Assembly (NCBI GenBank): GCA_037200445.1
Contig: JBBCGH010000001.1
Span: 4,271,162 to 4,335,161 of the forward strand
Reading direction: 5' to 3'
From: Alphaproteobacteria bacterium
GTDB taxonomy: Bacteria > Pseudomonadota > Alphaproteobacteria > Rhizobiales > Xanthobacteraceae
Length of the DNA: 64,000 nt
Shown here: positions 1-10,107 of the stretch, piece after piece
How positions within the stretch are numbered: position 1 is the first letter of the stretch
Layout of the letters: each line of letters opens with the position of its first letter
Notes under the pieces: generated by a model
The model's input: the letters and a program-made list of their open reading frames with translations, nothing else
Database searches by the model: none
What the model was told of the DNA's origin: nothing
Translations under genes and position numbers: made by a program

Positions 1-738
1 GTGTTTCGCGCCTACGATCTGGAACTCGGCATCGAGGTCGCCATCAAGCGCGCCGCGCGCGGCGAGAGCTACGATCCCGCGCTGCGCGACCAGCTGCTTC
101 AGGCGGCGCGCACCGAAGCGATTGCGGCGGCGCGGCTCGATCATCCCGGCATCGCGCGCGTGTTCGGTCTGCTCACCGTGCAGGGCGGTGACACGCTGGT
201 GATCGAGGAGTTCGTCGAGGGACCGACGTTGCGCCAGGCGATGGAAGCGGGTCTGGCACGCACGCGCAGCCTCGCACTGCTCTCACGCATCGCCTTCGCG
301 CTCGCGGCCGTGCATGGCGCGGGCCTGGTCCATCGCGACCTCAAGCCCGACAATGTGATCCTGCGCGGCAACGACGCGCCGGTGATCATCGACTTCGGCG
401 TGGCGTTGCTCGCGGGCAGCCGGCATCAGGCAGGCACCGGCACGCCCGCCTACATGGCGCCCGAGCAGGCGCACGGGGAGAGCGTGGACGCGCGCGCCGA
501 CCTCTTTGCGCTGGGCGTCATGGCGCACGAGATGCTGACCGGCGCGCGGCCCGACGCGCCGCGCTCGACCCTTCCGTTCACCGGCTTCGCGCAGATGCGG
601 GCAATCCGCGGCTCGCTCACCGCAGCCGGGATCGCGCCGGATATCGCGGAGCTTGTATCTCGCCTGCTCGCGCCGCGTCCGAGGCTGCGGCCGGCGTCGG
701 CCGCGGACGTCGGCGCCGCGTTCGCTCGCGCGAGCTAG
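1..738 (+). CDS. Serine/threonine protein kinase, N-terminus cut by window edge
   Basis: This is a Hanks-type (PknB-like) kinase catalytic domain that phosphorylates proteins on Ser/Thr. The frame is already open at base 1. The glycine-rich ATP loop that should precede the catalytic lysine is absent, so the GTG at base 1 is probably internal and the true start lies upstream of the window. Visible motifs are VAIK (Lys about residue 16), the catalytic loop HRDLKPDN (about 111-118), DFG (about 131) and a following APE. The protein ends about 90 residues after APE, with no membrane segment or PASTA-type sensor. The substrate is unknown. Family assignment is firm. Confidence 0.9.
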   Translation: MFRAYDLELGIEVAIKRAARGESYDPALRDQLLQAARTEAIAAARLDHPGIARVFGLLTVQGGDTLVIEEFVEGPTLRQAMEAGLARTRSLALLSRIAFALAAVHGAGLVHRDLKPDNVILRGNDAPVIIDFGVALLAGSRHQAGTGTPAYMAPEQAHGESVDARADLFALGVMAHEMLTGARPDAPRSTLPFTGFAQMRAIRGSLTAAGIAPDIAELVSRLLAPRPRLRPASAADVGAAFARAS

Positions 739-787
739 GGCCTTGTCGTTTGTGTTTGAATCAGAGTCGGGCGCTTGCTTCTTGTTT

Positions 788-836
788 GAGCATGATCGTT
801 TCCGAAAACCGGTTCCCGATTTTCGGAATCATGCTC
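788..836. repeat. 49-bp palindromic repeat, GAGCATGATC family (copy 1)
   Basis: An imperfect palindrome with GAGCATGATC at one end and GAATCATGCTC at the other, and TCCGAAAACCGGTTCC between them. Near-identical elements lie at 35312-35360 and 45419-45467, with a longer variant at 44368-44440. It sits between the kinase end and the convergent methyltransferase, so it could act as a bidirectional terminator or REP-like element. Confidence 0.85.
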
Positions 837-854
837 CAGCAGCAGTCGCGGTTG

Positions 855-1808
855 TCAGCGATCGATGCGATAGGCCGGGTTCACCGCGCCCGGACCGGGC
901 GTGGCGGGGGTCGCGGCCTGGTTGAGCTTGTCGCCCAGCTCGCCCGCAACGGCGTTTGCAGACTTCAGCAGGCGCGCAAGACGGCGCAGCGGCGCGGTCA
1001 AACGCCATGAGGTGCTGGATTTGTAGCTTTCGGTCTCGGCCTCGAGGCGGCGCACCTCTTGTCGCAGCGTGTCCAGCTCGTGCAATCCGCTGATGCATGC
1101 GCCCAGCCGCTCGTAAGTCGTGCGAATCGTTTGCGCCGTGACATGGCTCGCTGACGCATGAAAAAGGTCTTCCAGCGCCAGCGGCAGCTGTTGGCCCACC
1201 CCGAGGACGCCCAGGCCGTGGTTGTGTGTGAATTCGAACGATGGATAGCGCGAGCGCAGCTCTTCCCACAGCCGGTGGACGCCAAAGCCGTTCGCGTGTT
1301 CCGCGGTGTCGTGCAACAGAATGACGCCGCGCTCCGACATTTTCGGCAGCCAGGTTTCGAAGTCGCGCCGCACCGCTTCGTAGCCGTGGCAGCCGTCAAT
1401 GTGCAGCAGGTCGATCGAGCCGTCCGCGAACTCGCCACAGGCATCCGAGAAATCGGAGCGGATCAGGCGCGAGAAAGTGTCGTAGCGGCGATTGTGCGAG
1501 TAGACCGCGTCGTAAACTTCATCGCCGTAGTAACCGGCCTGCTCGTCGCCACGCCAAGTGTCGATCGCGAAACAGCGCGCCGCAAGATGCAGGCGCTGCA
1601 CCCCCTGGCAGAACACCGAATAGGAAAAGCCGCCGTGTACGCCAAGCTCGACGATCATGCGCGGCCGTAGCGCGCTGACAATCCAGAATCCGAAGGGCGC
1701 ATGCTCGAGCCAGGCCGAGCCGTTGATCAGGTCAGGCATCCAGTAGGCGGCTTGCGAGACAAACGACTCCCGATGGGCGGACGAAAGCTCGCGCGTCTGA
1801 ATGTTCAT
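855..1808 (-). CDS. Class I SAM-dependent methyltransferase (Methyltransf_24-like) with C-terminal coiled-coil tail
   Basis: 317 residues. The nucleotide-binding motif VELGVHGGFSYS lies at about residues 52-63, and the acidic motif LLHIDGCHGYEAV at about 134-146, as in class I methyltransferases that are often annotated as cephalosporin-hydroxylase-like. Residues after about 240 form a helical, probably coiled-coil tail ending in SYKSSTSWRLTAPLRR. That motif is common at the ends of glycosyltransferases and methyltransferases from surface-polysaccharide clusters, so modification of a surface glycan is plausible. No such cluster is visible here. Substrate unknown. Confidence 0.8.
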   Translation of the reverse strand: MNIQTRELSSAHRESFVSQAAYWMPDLINGSAWLEHAPFGFWIVSALRPRMIVELGVHGGFSYSVFCQGVQRLHLAARCFAIDTWRGDEQAGYYGDEVYDAVYSHNRRYDTFSRLIRSDFSDACGEFADGSIDLLHIDGCHGYEAVRRDFETWLPKMSERGVILLHDTAEHANGFGVHRLWEELRSRYPSFEFTHNHGLGVLGVGQQLPLALEDLFHASASHVTAQTIRTTYERLGACISGLHELDTLRQEVRRLEAETESYKSSTSWRLTAPLRRLARLLKSANAVAGELGDKLNQAATPATPGPGAVNPAYRIDR

Positions 1809-1959
1809 GGCTGCCGTGCCCCATGCTGCTGCACTTGCTACGCGCGCACGCCTCCCCGGACATGCAAGTGCACACCTGACTGGTTAACACCCGCTTAAAG
1901 GTCTTAATAGGACCGAAAAGCCACAGAAACCGGCAATCTTGTCTTTGGACCGTCACACT

Positions 1960-2922
1960 TCAGGTGAGCTCGGGGACAACCCAGAGCGGAGCTTCCCCCC
2001 GGGCAACGCGCTGCACGTTGTCGAATGCATTGCGGAATCGTGCAACGTGATTGTCCCATGTGGGGCCGGCGAAATGGGCGGTCAGCACCACATTATCCAG
2101 CTTGAACAAGGGATTGTTGGAAGGCGGGGGCTCCCGGTCGAACACGTCGAGGCCGGCCCCGAAGATCTTCCCCTCGGACAGTGTTTTGTGCAGCGCAACT
2201 TCGTCGATGACCGGTCCGCGGGAGGTGTTGATGACGATCGCGGTCGGCTTCATCAACGCCAGCTCATCCGCGCCGATCATGTGGCGCGTCGAATCGTTCA
2301 GCGGCACGTGCATCGAAACGATATCCGATGAGCGCAACAGTTCGCGCATCAGGCGGAATTTGACGCCGAGCGCGTCCTCCTGGTCTTCGGTCAGGCGCGC
2401 GATGTCGAAATACTGCACCCGCATACCGAAGGCACGGCCGAGCCGCGCGACCTTCTTGCCGATCGTGCCGAGCCCAATGATGCCAAGCGTCTTGTCGTAG
2501 AGCTCATACATGCGCGGCGCGGGCCCGTTGCCGCGCCAGCGGCCGCCCGACACGCTGCCGTGCTGCCAGACGACCTTGCGCGAGACGGTCAGCATCAGCA
2601 TCAGCGCATGCTCGGAAACCGAGATCGCATTCGCGCCGCCGTTGTTGGAGACCGGCACCTTGGCGCGGCGCGCAGACTCGAGATCGACGTTGTCGTAGCC
2701 CGCTGAGAGAAGCTGCACGAGCCTCAACTTCGGCGCCGCCTGGTAGAACGGATCGCGCATGGGGATATGCGGATAGGTAATCATGTATTCGATGCCGGAC
2801 AGGTTCGGGACGACCTCGGCATCGTTGTGAACGACCACCGTGTCGAAGCCCTTCGGCGCCATCTCGCGCGCGATATTGGCGACCTCGGCGGAAGGACAGG
2901 AGACGAGAATTTTCGGGGGCAT
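1960..2922 (-). CDS. D-isomer specific 2-hydroxyacid dehydrogenase
   Basis: 320 residues. NAD(P)-dependent interconversion of a 2-keto acid and a D-2-hydroxy acid. The Rossmann motif GLGTIGKKVA is in the middle. The catalytic Arg is in NTSRGPVIDE, the catalytic Glu in DREPPP and the catalytic His in LTAHFAGPT. The length is typical of the glyoxylate / hydroxypyruvate / phosphoglycerate dehydrogenase superfamily, but the sequence does not settle the substrate. It has no obvious operon partner; the TauD-type dioxygenase lies upstream on the same strand after about 340 bp. Confidence 0.9.
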   Translation of the reverse strand: MPPKILVSCPSAEVANIAREMAPKGFDTVVVHNDAEVVPNLSGIEYMITYPHIPMRDPFYQAAPKLRLVQLLSAGYDNVDLESARRAKVPVSNNGGANAISVSEHALMLMLTVSRKVVWQHGSVSGGRWRGNGPAPRMYELYDKTLGIIGLGTIGKKVARLGRAFGMRVQYFDIARLTEDQEDALGVKFRLMRELLRSSDIVSMHVPLNDSTRHMIGADELALMKPTAIVINTSRGPVIDEVALHKTLSEGKIFGAGLDVFDREPPPSNNPLFKLDNVVLTAHFAGPTWDNHVARFRNAFDNVQRVARGEAPLWVVPELT

Positions 2923-3087
2923 GAATCTTCCTTAGGTAGGGCGAGCAAGCGAAGCGTGCCCGCTCGCAACGCGCCGCGCAATATGCCGCGCGGCGGGGGC
3001 CGTCCCCGGAGGTGAACTGCTTCACAGACGCGCGCCACTGAAACGCGTAACGGACTGCCGAACGCTCACAGACCCGGAGAGAGCACC

Positions 3088-3285
3088 GTGAAGCCCAGCG
3101 CGTCTTTCGGCCAGCCACGCCCGGCGGAGCCCCAGTCCGAAACGGCGGTCCGGATCGCCACCGCGCTGCTGATGACATTCGCGGCGGCACTCGTGCTGCT
3201 CCACGCGCAGGCCTATGGCGGCGGCCTGCCGCATCCGACCACGCCGCTCTGGGGAGCCGTGGCTAGTACGGCCGGTCCCCGTTGA
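3088..3285 (+). CDS. Possible small membrane or secreted protein
   Basis: 65 codons from a GTG preceded by GGAGAG at a suitable distance. One hydrophobic segment, TALLMTFAAALVLLHAQ, lies near the middle. The 3' end overlaps the convergent dioxygenase gene by 23 bp. No family is recognised. The ribosome binding site and membrane segment argue for a real gene, while the GTG start and overlap argue against it. If it is not real, the 340 bp between the two minus-strand genes holds nothing else I can identify. Confidence 0.3.
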   Translation: MKPSASFGQPRPAEPQSETAVRIATALLMTFAAALVLLHAQAYGGGLPHPTTPLWGAVASTAGPR

Positions 3286-4147
3286 TGGTGCAGCGGCGCA
3301 TCACGCGCACGTGGTTCGCCTCGTCGAAGCCGGTGGCGCGGTGCAAGGTGCAGCGATTGTCCCACACGATGCACTCGCGCGGGCTCCACTGGTGGGTATA
3401 GACCTCCGACTGCGGCGTGATCAGAACATTCAGCTCCTCGATCAGCGCGCGGCCCTCGTCGTAGTCCATGCCCTCGATCTCCTGCGCGTGATCGCCGAGG
3501 AAGATCGCCTTGCGGCCGGTCTCGGGATGCGTGCGCACGATCGGATGCGCGATCGGCGGCACCTTCGCCTTCTGCTCCGCCGTCATCGGGTCCTCGCCAT
3601 GGCGGCGCGTGCGCGAGAAATCGAGATTGTGGATCGCGCGCTTGCCCTCGATGCGCTTCTTCATATCGGCCGGCAGGTTGTCGTAGGCCGCATACATGTC
3701 GGCGAACTCGGTCTCGCCGCCGGCCGGCGGGCAGATTTCCGAATACATCATGGTCGCCTGACCGGTGCGCTCGCGCCACGAGCCATCCGTATGCCAGTGC
3801 AGCGTGCCCTTGTCGGGATGCTTGCCGGTCGGCTTTCCGTCCGCGCCCTGGTTGGTCAGCATGTAGATCTCGGGGTGCGCGGAATACTTTTGATACTGGT
3901 TCATCACGTGGATCTGCACCTCGCCGAACGCGCGCGCGAACGCCACTTGCGTCGCCGGCGGCAGGTCGACGTCGCGGAACAGGATCAGCTCGTGATCGAG
4001 GAAGGCCTCGTACACCTTGCGGAACATGTTCGGCTCGACTGCTTGCGCGAGCGTGATACCGGTGATCTCGACGCCGAGCGCTGGATGCAGCGGCGTCACC
4101 TGGAACGGCCAGTCGCGCGCGTCGTGTTTGCGTTGGGCCTGGGCCAT
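3263..4147 (-). CDS. TauD/TfdA family Fe(II)/2-oxoglutarate-dependent dioxygenase
   Basis: 294 residues. It couples oxidation of 2-oxoglutarate to hydroxylation of a substrate such as taurine, an alkyl sulfonate or a phenoxyacetate. The iron-binding HxD pair is in LHWHTDGSW (about residue 115). The distal His is in TLHRATGFDE, followed by the co-substrate Arg in VRVMRRC. The length matches the family. The absence of adjacent sulfonate transporter genes leaves the substrate open. Confidence 0.9.
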   Translation of the reverse strand: MAQAQRKHDARDWPFQVTPLHPALGVEITGITLAQAVEPNMFRKVYEAFLDHELILFRDVDLPPATQVAFARAFGEVQIHVMNQYQKYSAHPEIYMLTNQGADGKPTGKHPDKGTLHWHTDGSWRERTGQATMMYSEICPPAGGETEFADMYAAYDNLPADMKKRIEGKRAIHNLDFSRTRRHGEDPMTAEQKAKVPPIAHPIVRTHPETGRKAIFLGDHAQEIEGMDYDEGRALIEELNVLITPQSEVYTHQWSPRECIVWDNRCTLHRATGFDEANHVRVMRRCTINGDRPY

Positions 4148-4312
4148 CGAATCTCCCTCCGGATCTCATTGCTTCTCGTTGCGCGCACCCTAGCGCCTCG
4201 TCCTCGCTTACAAAAGGCGCGAGGCGGAACTTTCGCGCATGGCTGTTCTGATTGAGTTTGCCGCTACTTCCCCATAGGTTGCTCGAGGGCGGTTCGTGGC
4301 ATCCCATAAAAT

Positions 4313-6535
4313 ATGAAGCGTTTCCTGCGAGACATTCTGACGCCGGGGTCCGCGGGAGCCTTCGGGCGCGCCGAATGGACGCTGCATTGGTTGCTCGCCG
4401 CCGCGATCGTGCTGCCGCTCGCGATCTTTGCGGCGGCGGCCACGATCTCCTACCGCGAACACCAGATCGAGGCGCGCGACCGGCTGCAGCGCAACCTCGG
4501 CACCGTCTATGAGCATGCCCTGAAGGTGCTGGAAACCGTCGAGCTTGCGTCGCGCTACCTCGACGAGATGCTCAATGACGCGGCCGATCCCGACATTCGG
4601 GCCAACGAGGCCGAGTTTCACCGGCGGCTCAAGTCGCTGACCGACATCCTGCCGCAGTTCGCCGACATCTGGATCGTGGATCCGGACGGCCATCCGGTGG
4701 TCGCCGGCACGGTGTTTCCGATCCCGCGCGAGCTGGACCTTTCCGACCGCGACTATTTCCGCGTGCACAAGAACAACGAGATACAGGGACTTTATGTCGG
4801 CAATGTCGTCACGTCGCGCGCCACCAACCAGCGCGGCCAGCCGCGCTTCTTTGCACTGAGCCGCAAGCGTGCCGGGGTCGATGGAGGCTTCGGCGGCGTC
4901 ACCGTCATTTCGATCTCGCCCGACTATTTCCGCGACTACTACGCGACCCTGACGCAGCCGATCGTGGCAGCGCTGGTGCGCGGCGACGGCACCGTGCTGG
5001 CACGCTATCCGGACCTGCCGCAGACCACCACCCGGCTCACCCAGGGAAACGAGCTCGCGGTCCAGATCGGCGAGCGGCGCGACTCCGGCATACTGACCAG
5101 CCGCTCGGCCGTCGACGGCAAGGAGCGCATCTACGCGTTCCGCAAGCTGCCGCGTGCCGATCTCTACGTGACCACAGGCGTCGACACGGCCGAGATCGCC
5201 GAAGCCTGGATGGTCGGCATGTCGCGCCACCTGATCTTCGGCCTGCCCGCAACCGCGGCGCTGATCGCGCTGACCTTGATGGCGCTGGCGCGCACGCGGC
5301 GCGAAGCCGCCGCCAATGAAATGCTGCGTGACGAGATCGTGCGCCGCGAGCAGACCGAGGAAAAGCTGCGCCAGGCGCAGAAGATGGAGGCGGTGGGCCG
5401 CCTGACCGGCGGCATCGCGCACGACTTCAACAATCTCCTGACCGCCATCATCGGCAACCTCGATCTCGCGCTACGCCGTCTCGACGGGCCGGATCGCGTG
5501 CGCGGCTGGCTCGCCAATTCGCGCCAGGCTTCCGAACGCGCCGCCACATTGGTGCAGCGGCTGCTCGCCTTCTCGCGCCAGCATCCGCTCGAGGTGAAGT
5601 CGGTCGACATCAACCGGCTGGTTCAGGGCATGTCGGAGTTGCTGGGGCGCTCGATCGGCGAGACCGTCACGATCGAAACGGTTCTCGGGGCCGGCCTGTG
5701 GAGCGCCGCGATCGATCCGAACCAGCTCGAGAACGCAGTGGTAAACCTCGCGGTCAACGCGCGCGACGCGATGTCGGAGGGCGGCCGCCTGACCATCGAG
5801 ACCGCGAATGCCCATCTCGACGAGACCTATGTGGAGTCCGCCGGCGAGGACATCGCCTCCGGGCAATACGTGATGGTGGCGATGAGCGACACCGGCGCCG
5901 GCATGTCGCGCGACGTGATCAGCCGCGCCTTCGAGCCGTTCTTCACCACCAAGCCGACCGGCGTCGGCACCGGGCTGGGCCTCTCCCAGGTCTATGGCTT
6001 CGTGAAACAGTCGGGCGGCCACATCCGCATCTATAGCGAGGTCGGAGTAGGGACGACGATCAAGCTCTATTTCCCGCGGCTGACCGGTCAGCCGGACATG
6101 CCGGAGTGGACCGCGCGCGGTGCGGCGCCGGCGCCCACGCCGTCGCTCGATGGCACCGAGGCGATCCTCGTGGTCGAGGACGACCCGCAGGTGAACAAGC
6201 TTGCGGTCGAAGCCTTGCAGGAACGCGGCTACCAGGTGATCTCGGCGCCGGACGGCGCGACGGCCTTGACGTTGATCGCCGATGCGCCGCCGATCGACCT
6301 CTTGCTCACAGACGTCGTGCTGCCCGGCGGGATGAACGGCCGGCAGCTGGGCGAGGCGGTACGCAGGCGGCGCCCGGCCATCAAGGTCCTCTACATGACC
6401 GGCTACACGCGCAACGCCATCATCCATCACGGCCGGCTCGATCCGGACATCGACCTGTTGACCAAGCCGTTCACCGCCGACGCGCTCGCCCGCAAGATAC
6501 GGCGCATCCTCGACGGCGGCTCGAAGCAGGCCTGA
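4313..6535 (+). CDS. Hybrid sensor histidine kinase with C-terminal receiver domain
   Basis: 740 residues. Order of parts: TM1 about 24-47; an extracytoplasmic Cache/PDC-type sensor about 50-290; TM2 about 302-325; a short coiled linker; HisKA dimerisation domain with phospho-acceptor His370 in [11 protein letters not shown]; HATPase_c with the N box VNARDAM and G boxes DTGAGM and GTGLGLS; and a receiver domain with phospho-acceptor Asp667 in [11 protein letters not shown]. The HDFNNLL signature belongs to the HWE-unrelated family often lacking a dedicated DNA-binding partner. No response-regulator gene adjoins it. An IlvD-type gene starts 1 nt after its stop, so the two are probably co-transcribed. 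Confidence 0.95.
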   Translation: MKRFLRDILTPGSAGAFGRAEWTLHWLLAAAIVLPLAIFAAAATISYREHQIEARDRLQRNLGTVYEHALKVLETVELASRYLDEMLNDAADPDIRANEAEFHRRLKSLTDILPQFADIWIVDPDGHPVVAGTVFPIPRELDLSDRDYFRVHKNNEIQGLYVGNVVTSRATNQRGQPRFFALSRKRAGVDGGFGGVTVISISPDYFRDYYATLTQPIVAALVRGDGTVLARYPDLPQTTTRLTQGNELAVQIGERRDSGILTSRSAVDGKERIYAFRKLPRADLYVTTGVDTAEIAEAWMVGMSRHLIFGLPATAALIALTLMALARTRREAAANEMLRDEIVRREQTEEKLRQAQKMEAVGRLTGGIAHDFNNLLTAIIGNLDLALRRLDGPDRVRGWLANSRQASERAATLVQRLLAFSRQHPLEVKSVDINRLVQGMSELLGRSIGETVTIETVLGAGLWSAAIDPNQLENAVVNLAVNARDAMSEGGRLTIETANAHLDETYVESAGEDIASGQYVMVAMSDTGAGMSRDVISRAFEPFFTTKPTGVGTGLGLSQVYGFVKQSGGHIRIYSEVGVGTTIKLYFPRLTGQPDMPEWTARGAAPAPTPSLDGTEAILVVEDDPQVNKLAVEALQERGYQVISAPDGATALTLIADAPPIDLLLTDVVLPGGMNGRQLGEAVRRRRPAIKVLYMTGYTRNAIIHHGRLDPDIDLLTKPFTADALARKIRRILDGGSKQA

Positions 6536-6536
6536 G

Positions 6537-8252
6537 ATGCCGCTGCGCTCGCGCATCACCACCGATGGCCTCGACCGCACGCCGCACCGCGCCTTCATGC
6601 GCGCGATGGGATTGGATGACGCGGCGATCGCAAAGCCGATGATCGGCGTGGTGAGCCAGAAGGGCGAAACCACGCCCTGCAACATGACGCACGGCCCGCA
6701 AGTCGAGGCCGCGAAGGAAGGCGTGGCGGCCGCCGGCGGCACGCCGCGCGAGTTCACCACCATCTCGGTCTCGGACGGCATCGGGATGAATCACGAGGGC
6801 ATGAAGTTCTCGCTGGTTTCGCGCGAGCTGATTGCCGATTCGATCGAAGCCGTGGTGCAGGGCCACGCCTATGACGGGCTGGTCGCGTTCGGCGGCTGCG
6901 ACAAGACGCTGCCCGGCGGCATGATGGGGCTCGTCCGCTGCAACGTGCCTGGCATCTTTGTGTACGGCGGAGCCGCCCTGCCCGGCCGCTTCCGGGGACG
7001 CGACGTGACAGTGCTCGACGCCTACGAGGGCGTCGGCGCGGTGCAGACCGGCGCGATGAGCGAAGCCGATCTCGACGAGCTCGAGCGCGCGTGCAAGCCG
7101 AGCGTCGGCGCCTGCGCCGGACAGTTCACCGCCAACACGATGGCGATGGTGGCGGAGGCACTCGGCCTCACCGTGCCGAATTCCGCGATGGTGCCGGGCG
7201 TCTATGCGCAGCGCCTCGCCATCGCGAAGCGTGCAGGCGAAATCGTGATGGAGATCTTGAAGCGCGGCGGGCCGCTGCCGCGCGACATCGTCACGCGCCG
7301 TGTTTTGGAGAGCGCGAGCGCCATCGTGGCGGCGACCGGCGGCTCGACCAACGCGGCGCTGCATATTCCGGCAATCGCCAACGAGGCCGGCATCCGCTTC
7401 ACCGTGGACGATGTCGCTGAAGTGTTCGCGCGCACGCCGCTGATCGGCGACCTGCGGCCCGGCGGAAAGTACTTGGCCAAAGACGTGCACGACCGCGGCG
7501 GCGTCTCGGTGATCATCCGCGCACTGATCGAGAGCGGACATATCGACGGCGATTGCCTGACCGTAACCGGACGAACGCTGCGCGAGGAGCATAGTGGCGC
7601 GCCGGCGCCCGATGGCAAGGTCGTGCGCGCGCCGGACAATGCGCTGCGCCCGGACGGCGGGCTCGTGGTGCTCAAGGGCAATATTGCGCCGGACGGCGCG
7701 CTGCTGAAGGTCGCGGGGCTGAAGGTGCGATCGTTCGAAGGCACCGCGCGCGTGTTCGACTCGGAGGACGACTGCGCGGCGGCGGTGCGCAAGCGCCAGT
7801 ATAAAGAGGGCGACGTGCTGGTGATCCGTTACGAGGGCCCGCGCGGCGGTCCCGGCATGCGCGAGATGCTCGGCGTCACCGCGCTGATCTACGGCCAGCA
7901 GATGGGCGAGAAGGTCGCCTTGCTCACGGATGGCCGCTTCTCCGGTGCGACGCGCGGAATTTGCGCGGGCCACATCGCGCCGGAGGCCGCGGTGGGAGGG
8001 CCGCTCGCGCTGCTACGCGACGGCGATCGCGTGAGCATCGACGCGGATGCGCGGCGCATCGACGTGCGCATCGACGATGCCGAGATCGCACGCCGCCGCG
8101 CTGCGTGGATCGCGCCGCCGCCGCGGCATGCCGCGGGGCTGCTGGCGAAGTACGCGCAGTGCGTGGGTCAGGCGGATGAAGGTGCGGTGACGCACGCGGG
8201 CGGGGTTATGTGGCCTGCCCAGGTTGTCATCCCGGACAGCCCGAAGGGCTGA
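6537..8252 (+). CDS. ilvD: IlvD/Edd family dihydroxy-acid dehydratase
   Basis: 571 residues. Fe-S dependent dehydration of 2,3-dihydroxy-3-methyl acids to 2-keto acids in branched-chain amino acid synthesis, or of an aldonic acid in related enzymes. Cluster-ligand motifs [10 protein letters not shown] and [12 protein letters not shown] are present, and the C-terminal swivel domain carries [10 protein letters not shown]. The ATG is 1 nt after the stop of the histidine kinase. The last residues (VIPDSPKG) are encoded by the left arm of the downstream GTCATCCCGG repeat, which supplies the stop codon, so the native C-terminus may have been altered. Sugar-acid dehydratase activity is an alternative. 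Confidence 0.92.
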   Translation: MPLRSRITTDGLDRTPHRAFMRAMGLDDAAIAKPMIGVVSQKGETTPCNMTHGPQVEAAKEGVAAAGGTPREFTTISVSDGIGMNHEGMKFSLVSRELIADSIEAVVQGHAYDGLVAFGGCDKTLPGGMMGLVRCNVPGIFVYGGAALPGRFRGRDVTVLDAYEGVGAVQTGAMSEADLDELERACKPSVGACAGQFTANTMAMVAEALGLTVPNSAMVPGVYAQRLAIAKRAGEIVMEILKRGGPLPRDIVTRRVLESASAIVAATGGSTNAALHIPAIANEAGIRFTVDDVAEVFARTPLIGDLRPGGKYLAKDVHDRGGVSVIIRALIESGHIDGDCLTVTGRTLREEHSGAPAPDGKVVRAPDNALRPDGGLVVLKGNIAPDGALLKVAGLKVRSFEGTARVFDSEDDCAAAVRKRQYKEGDVLVIRYEGPRGGPGMREMLGVTALIYGQQMGEKVALLTDGRFSGATRGICAGHIAPEAAVGGPLALLRDGDRVSIDADARRIDVRIDDAEIARRRAAWIAPPPRHAAGLLAKYAQCVGQADEGAVTHAGGVMWPAQVVIPDSPKG

Positions 8253-8340
8253 TCCGGGATCCAGTAGACACCAATCTCTCGCCGATCGCGCCTCCGGCGT
8301 GTACTGGGTCCCGGCTCTCGCTGCGCTCGGCCGGGATGAC
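8226..8340. repeat. GTCATCCCGG...CCGGGATGAC intergenic inverted repeat (copy 1)
   Basis: A 115-bp element with GTCATCCCGGAC at its left end and GGCCGGGATGAC at its right end, and two internal partial palindromes (GATCCGGGATCCAGTAGAC; TACTGGGTCCCGGCTCTCG). A second copy is at 51411-51532. It overlaps the last codons of the IlvD-type gene. Elements of this type are common between genes in Bradyrhizobium-like genomes. Confidence 0.8.
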
Positions 8341-8348
8341 AGCCGGTG

Positions 8349-9317
8349 TCACTCAATCGGTGCGACGATGCCCTCTTTCCTGAGCGCACCCGCGTCCAGC
8401 TTCTTCCCGATCATCTTCTCGTTGGTGTAGACGTCGAACATCGCCTGGATGCCGGCGAAGTTGGGCGCGGCGCCCGGCTCGCGCGCGAAGTCGTTGCCCT
8501 TCAGGAGATACGTGTCGAGCACCGCGACCGGCGCCTTGGTGATCTCGCTCACCACCTTCATGGTCTCGTCGCGGTTGGCGAGCGCCATCTTCAGGCCGGC
8601 GGTGATATCCTTTACGTACTGCTTCACCAGCTCGGGATTCTTGTCGACGAAATCCTTCCGGCAGGCTTCCACGATGTGCACGATGTTGGGCACCGCCTCT
8701 TCCAGCGCGAACAGCTTGCGGATGCCGCCCTTCGCCTCGGCACGCGCCGCGAACGGCTGGTTCATGTTGGTCGAATCGACGCGCCCCTGGCGCAGCGCGT
8801 CTTCGGAGAGCGAGAACGACACCTCGACCAGCTTGATGTCCTTCTCCGGATCGAGGCCGTGCCGCTTGAGCATCAGGTTGAACGGCCCCTGCGTGCCGCC
8901 GCCGATGATCGAGATGCCGACCGTCTTGCCCTTGAGGTCCTCGACCTTCTTGATCGGACTATCGTCCTTCACGGCCCAGTAGACCGAGAACGAGCCGGGC
9001 TTCTCGCCCACATGCTGCGCGATCACGTAGGTCGCGAGCGTACCCTTGTCCATGCTCTGCGCGATCGGCAGCACGCCCTGCGTCGCGCAATCGAGCGCGC
9101 CGGCGATCAGCGCCTGCGTCATCGGCGTGGTGCCCTGGAATTGCGACCACTCGATCTTGTAGCCCTTGCCGAGGTTCGGGAATTTCTCCGGCCGGCGCAT
9201 CATCCAGTATTTCGATTCCTCGGCCGGAATGGTCCAGCCGACCCGGATCGTCTCCTGTGCTTTCGCAACCGAGACACATGCGCTCGCGACCAGCAGCGCC
9301 GCAACAAATCGCTTCAT
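8349..9317 (-). CDS. ABC transporter substrate-binding protein, NitT/TauT (SsuA/ThiY-like) family
   Basis: 322 residues from the ATG at 9317, chosen because GAGGG lies about 7 nt upstream; an ATG two codons earlier is too close to it. Signal peptide MKRFVAALLVASACVSVAKA. The mature part begins ETIRVGWTIP and has the type 2 periplasmic binding fold with the loop TVGISIIGGGTQGP. Relatives deliver nitrate, taurine, sulfonates or thiamine precursors to ABC importers. No permease or ATPase gene is adjacent, so it is an orphan here. Confidence 0.85.
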   Translation of the reverse strand: MKRFVAALLVASACVSVAKAQETIRVGWTIPAEESKYWMMRRPEKFPNLGKGYKIEWSQFQGTTPMTQALIAGALDCATQGVLPIAQSMDKGTLATYVIAQHVGEKPGSFSVYWAVKDDSPIKKVEDLKGKTVGISIIGGGTQGPFNLMLKRHGLDPEKDIKLVEVSFSLSEDALRQGRVDSTNMNQPFAARAEAKGGIRKLFALEEAVPNIVHIVEACRKDFVDKNPELVKQYVKDITAGLKMALANRDETMKVVSEITKAPVAVLDTYLLKGNDFAREPGAAPNFAGIQAMFDVYTNEKMIGKKLDAGALRKEGIVAPIE

Positions 9318-9418
9318 GATCATCCCTCTGCGACGGCTTCCTGCCGCCGTTGAGGCATATGGAACGATACGGAGCCCACGAAGGCAAGGTGGCGGAGGTT
9401 GTGCCGCAGCGCGCTGCG

Positions 9419-9922
9419 TTACCAATCCAGCTCGATCGACCCGCCCGCCGGCAAATCGGACCAGCGCATCTGAAACTTTCGATACTCGGCAAAGATTGCG
9501 GCGATCTCCGCCGAATCGACCCGCCGCTTTCCCGCCATCCGACGATCCTTCAGCCGACGAACCAGGATTGGCGCAGTCTCGTTGTGGCCCTCCTGGATCG
9601 TTTCGCAGAAAATGCGGACCAGCACCTCGGCCTCGGAGAGTTCGGCGGGATCGGCCTTCAGCACGGATTTTGACTGCTCGGCGGCCTTCGGCCTGCGCCG
9701 GCCGCCGAGATAGCTCATGCTTGAGAAAACGCCGCCTGCGGCAACGCGGGCCCAGAAACCGCGCTCGAGCCCAAGCGCTTTCTCCACGACGAAGTGGGCG
9801 ATGTCGTGCGGGATCGCAAAGGTACAGTCCGGGCCGCGCATCCGAAAGCGCACGCCGTCGTCGCGGGCGATCGTTGTTTCATAACGACCCTGGGCATCGA
9901 GCCGTGTGACGCTCAGCCTCAT
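9419..9922 (-). CDS. Hypothetical protein with an HDxxHFxxE motif
   Basis: 167 residues from the ATG at 9922; upstream in-frame ATGs at 9931 and 9967 are possible. The notable motif is IPHDIAHFVVEKALGL near residue 40, where two His and a Glu are spaced as in a metal site. The rest is basic and largely helical, with a GGRRRPKAAEQSK stretch. No signal peptide is seen. I do not recognise the family. It lies 101 bp upstream of the NitT/TauT-type gene on the same strand. Confidence 0.65.
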   Translation of the reverse strand: MRLSVTRLDAQGRYETTIARDDGVRFRMRGPDCTFAIPHDIAHFVVEKALGLERGFWARVAAGGVFSSMSYLGGRRRPKAAEQSKSVLKADPAELSEAEVLVRIFCETIQEGHNETAPILVRRLKDRRMAGKRRVDSAEIAAIFAEYRKFQMRWSDLPAGGSIELDW

Positions 9923-10107
9923 GCGACGCATTCGAATTCTCGTTCGGGCTGGCTCGGCGATGCGCACGCCGTCCTCTAGGCCAAGGCCGAAGGATTAACA
10001 CCCCCTAGCTCCCCGGATTGACCATGGATTCGACCATTGCGCACCGTGAAACGCGGGCGGATAATGGCGATCAATCGCTGAATCGCCCTGCTCACTGGGG
10101 ATTGCCC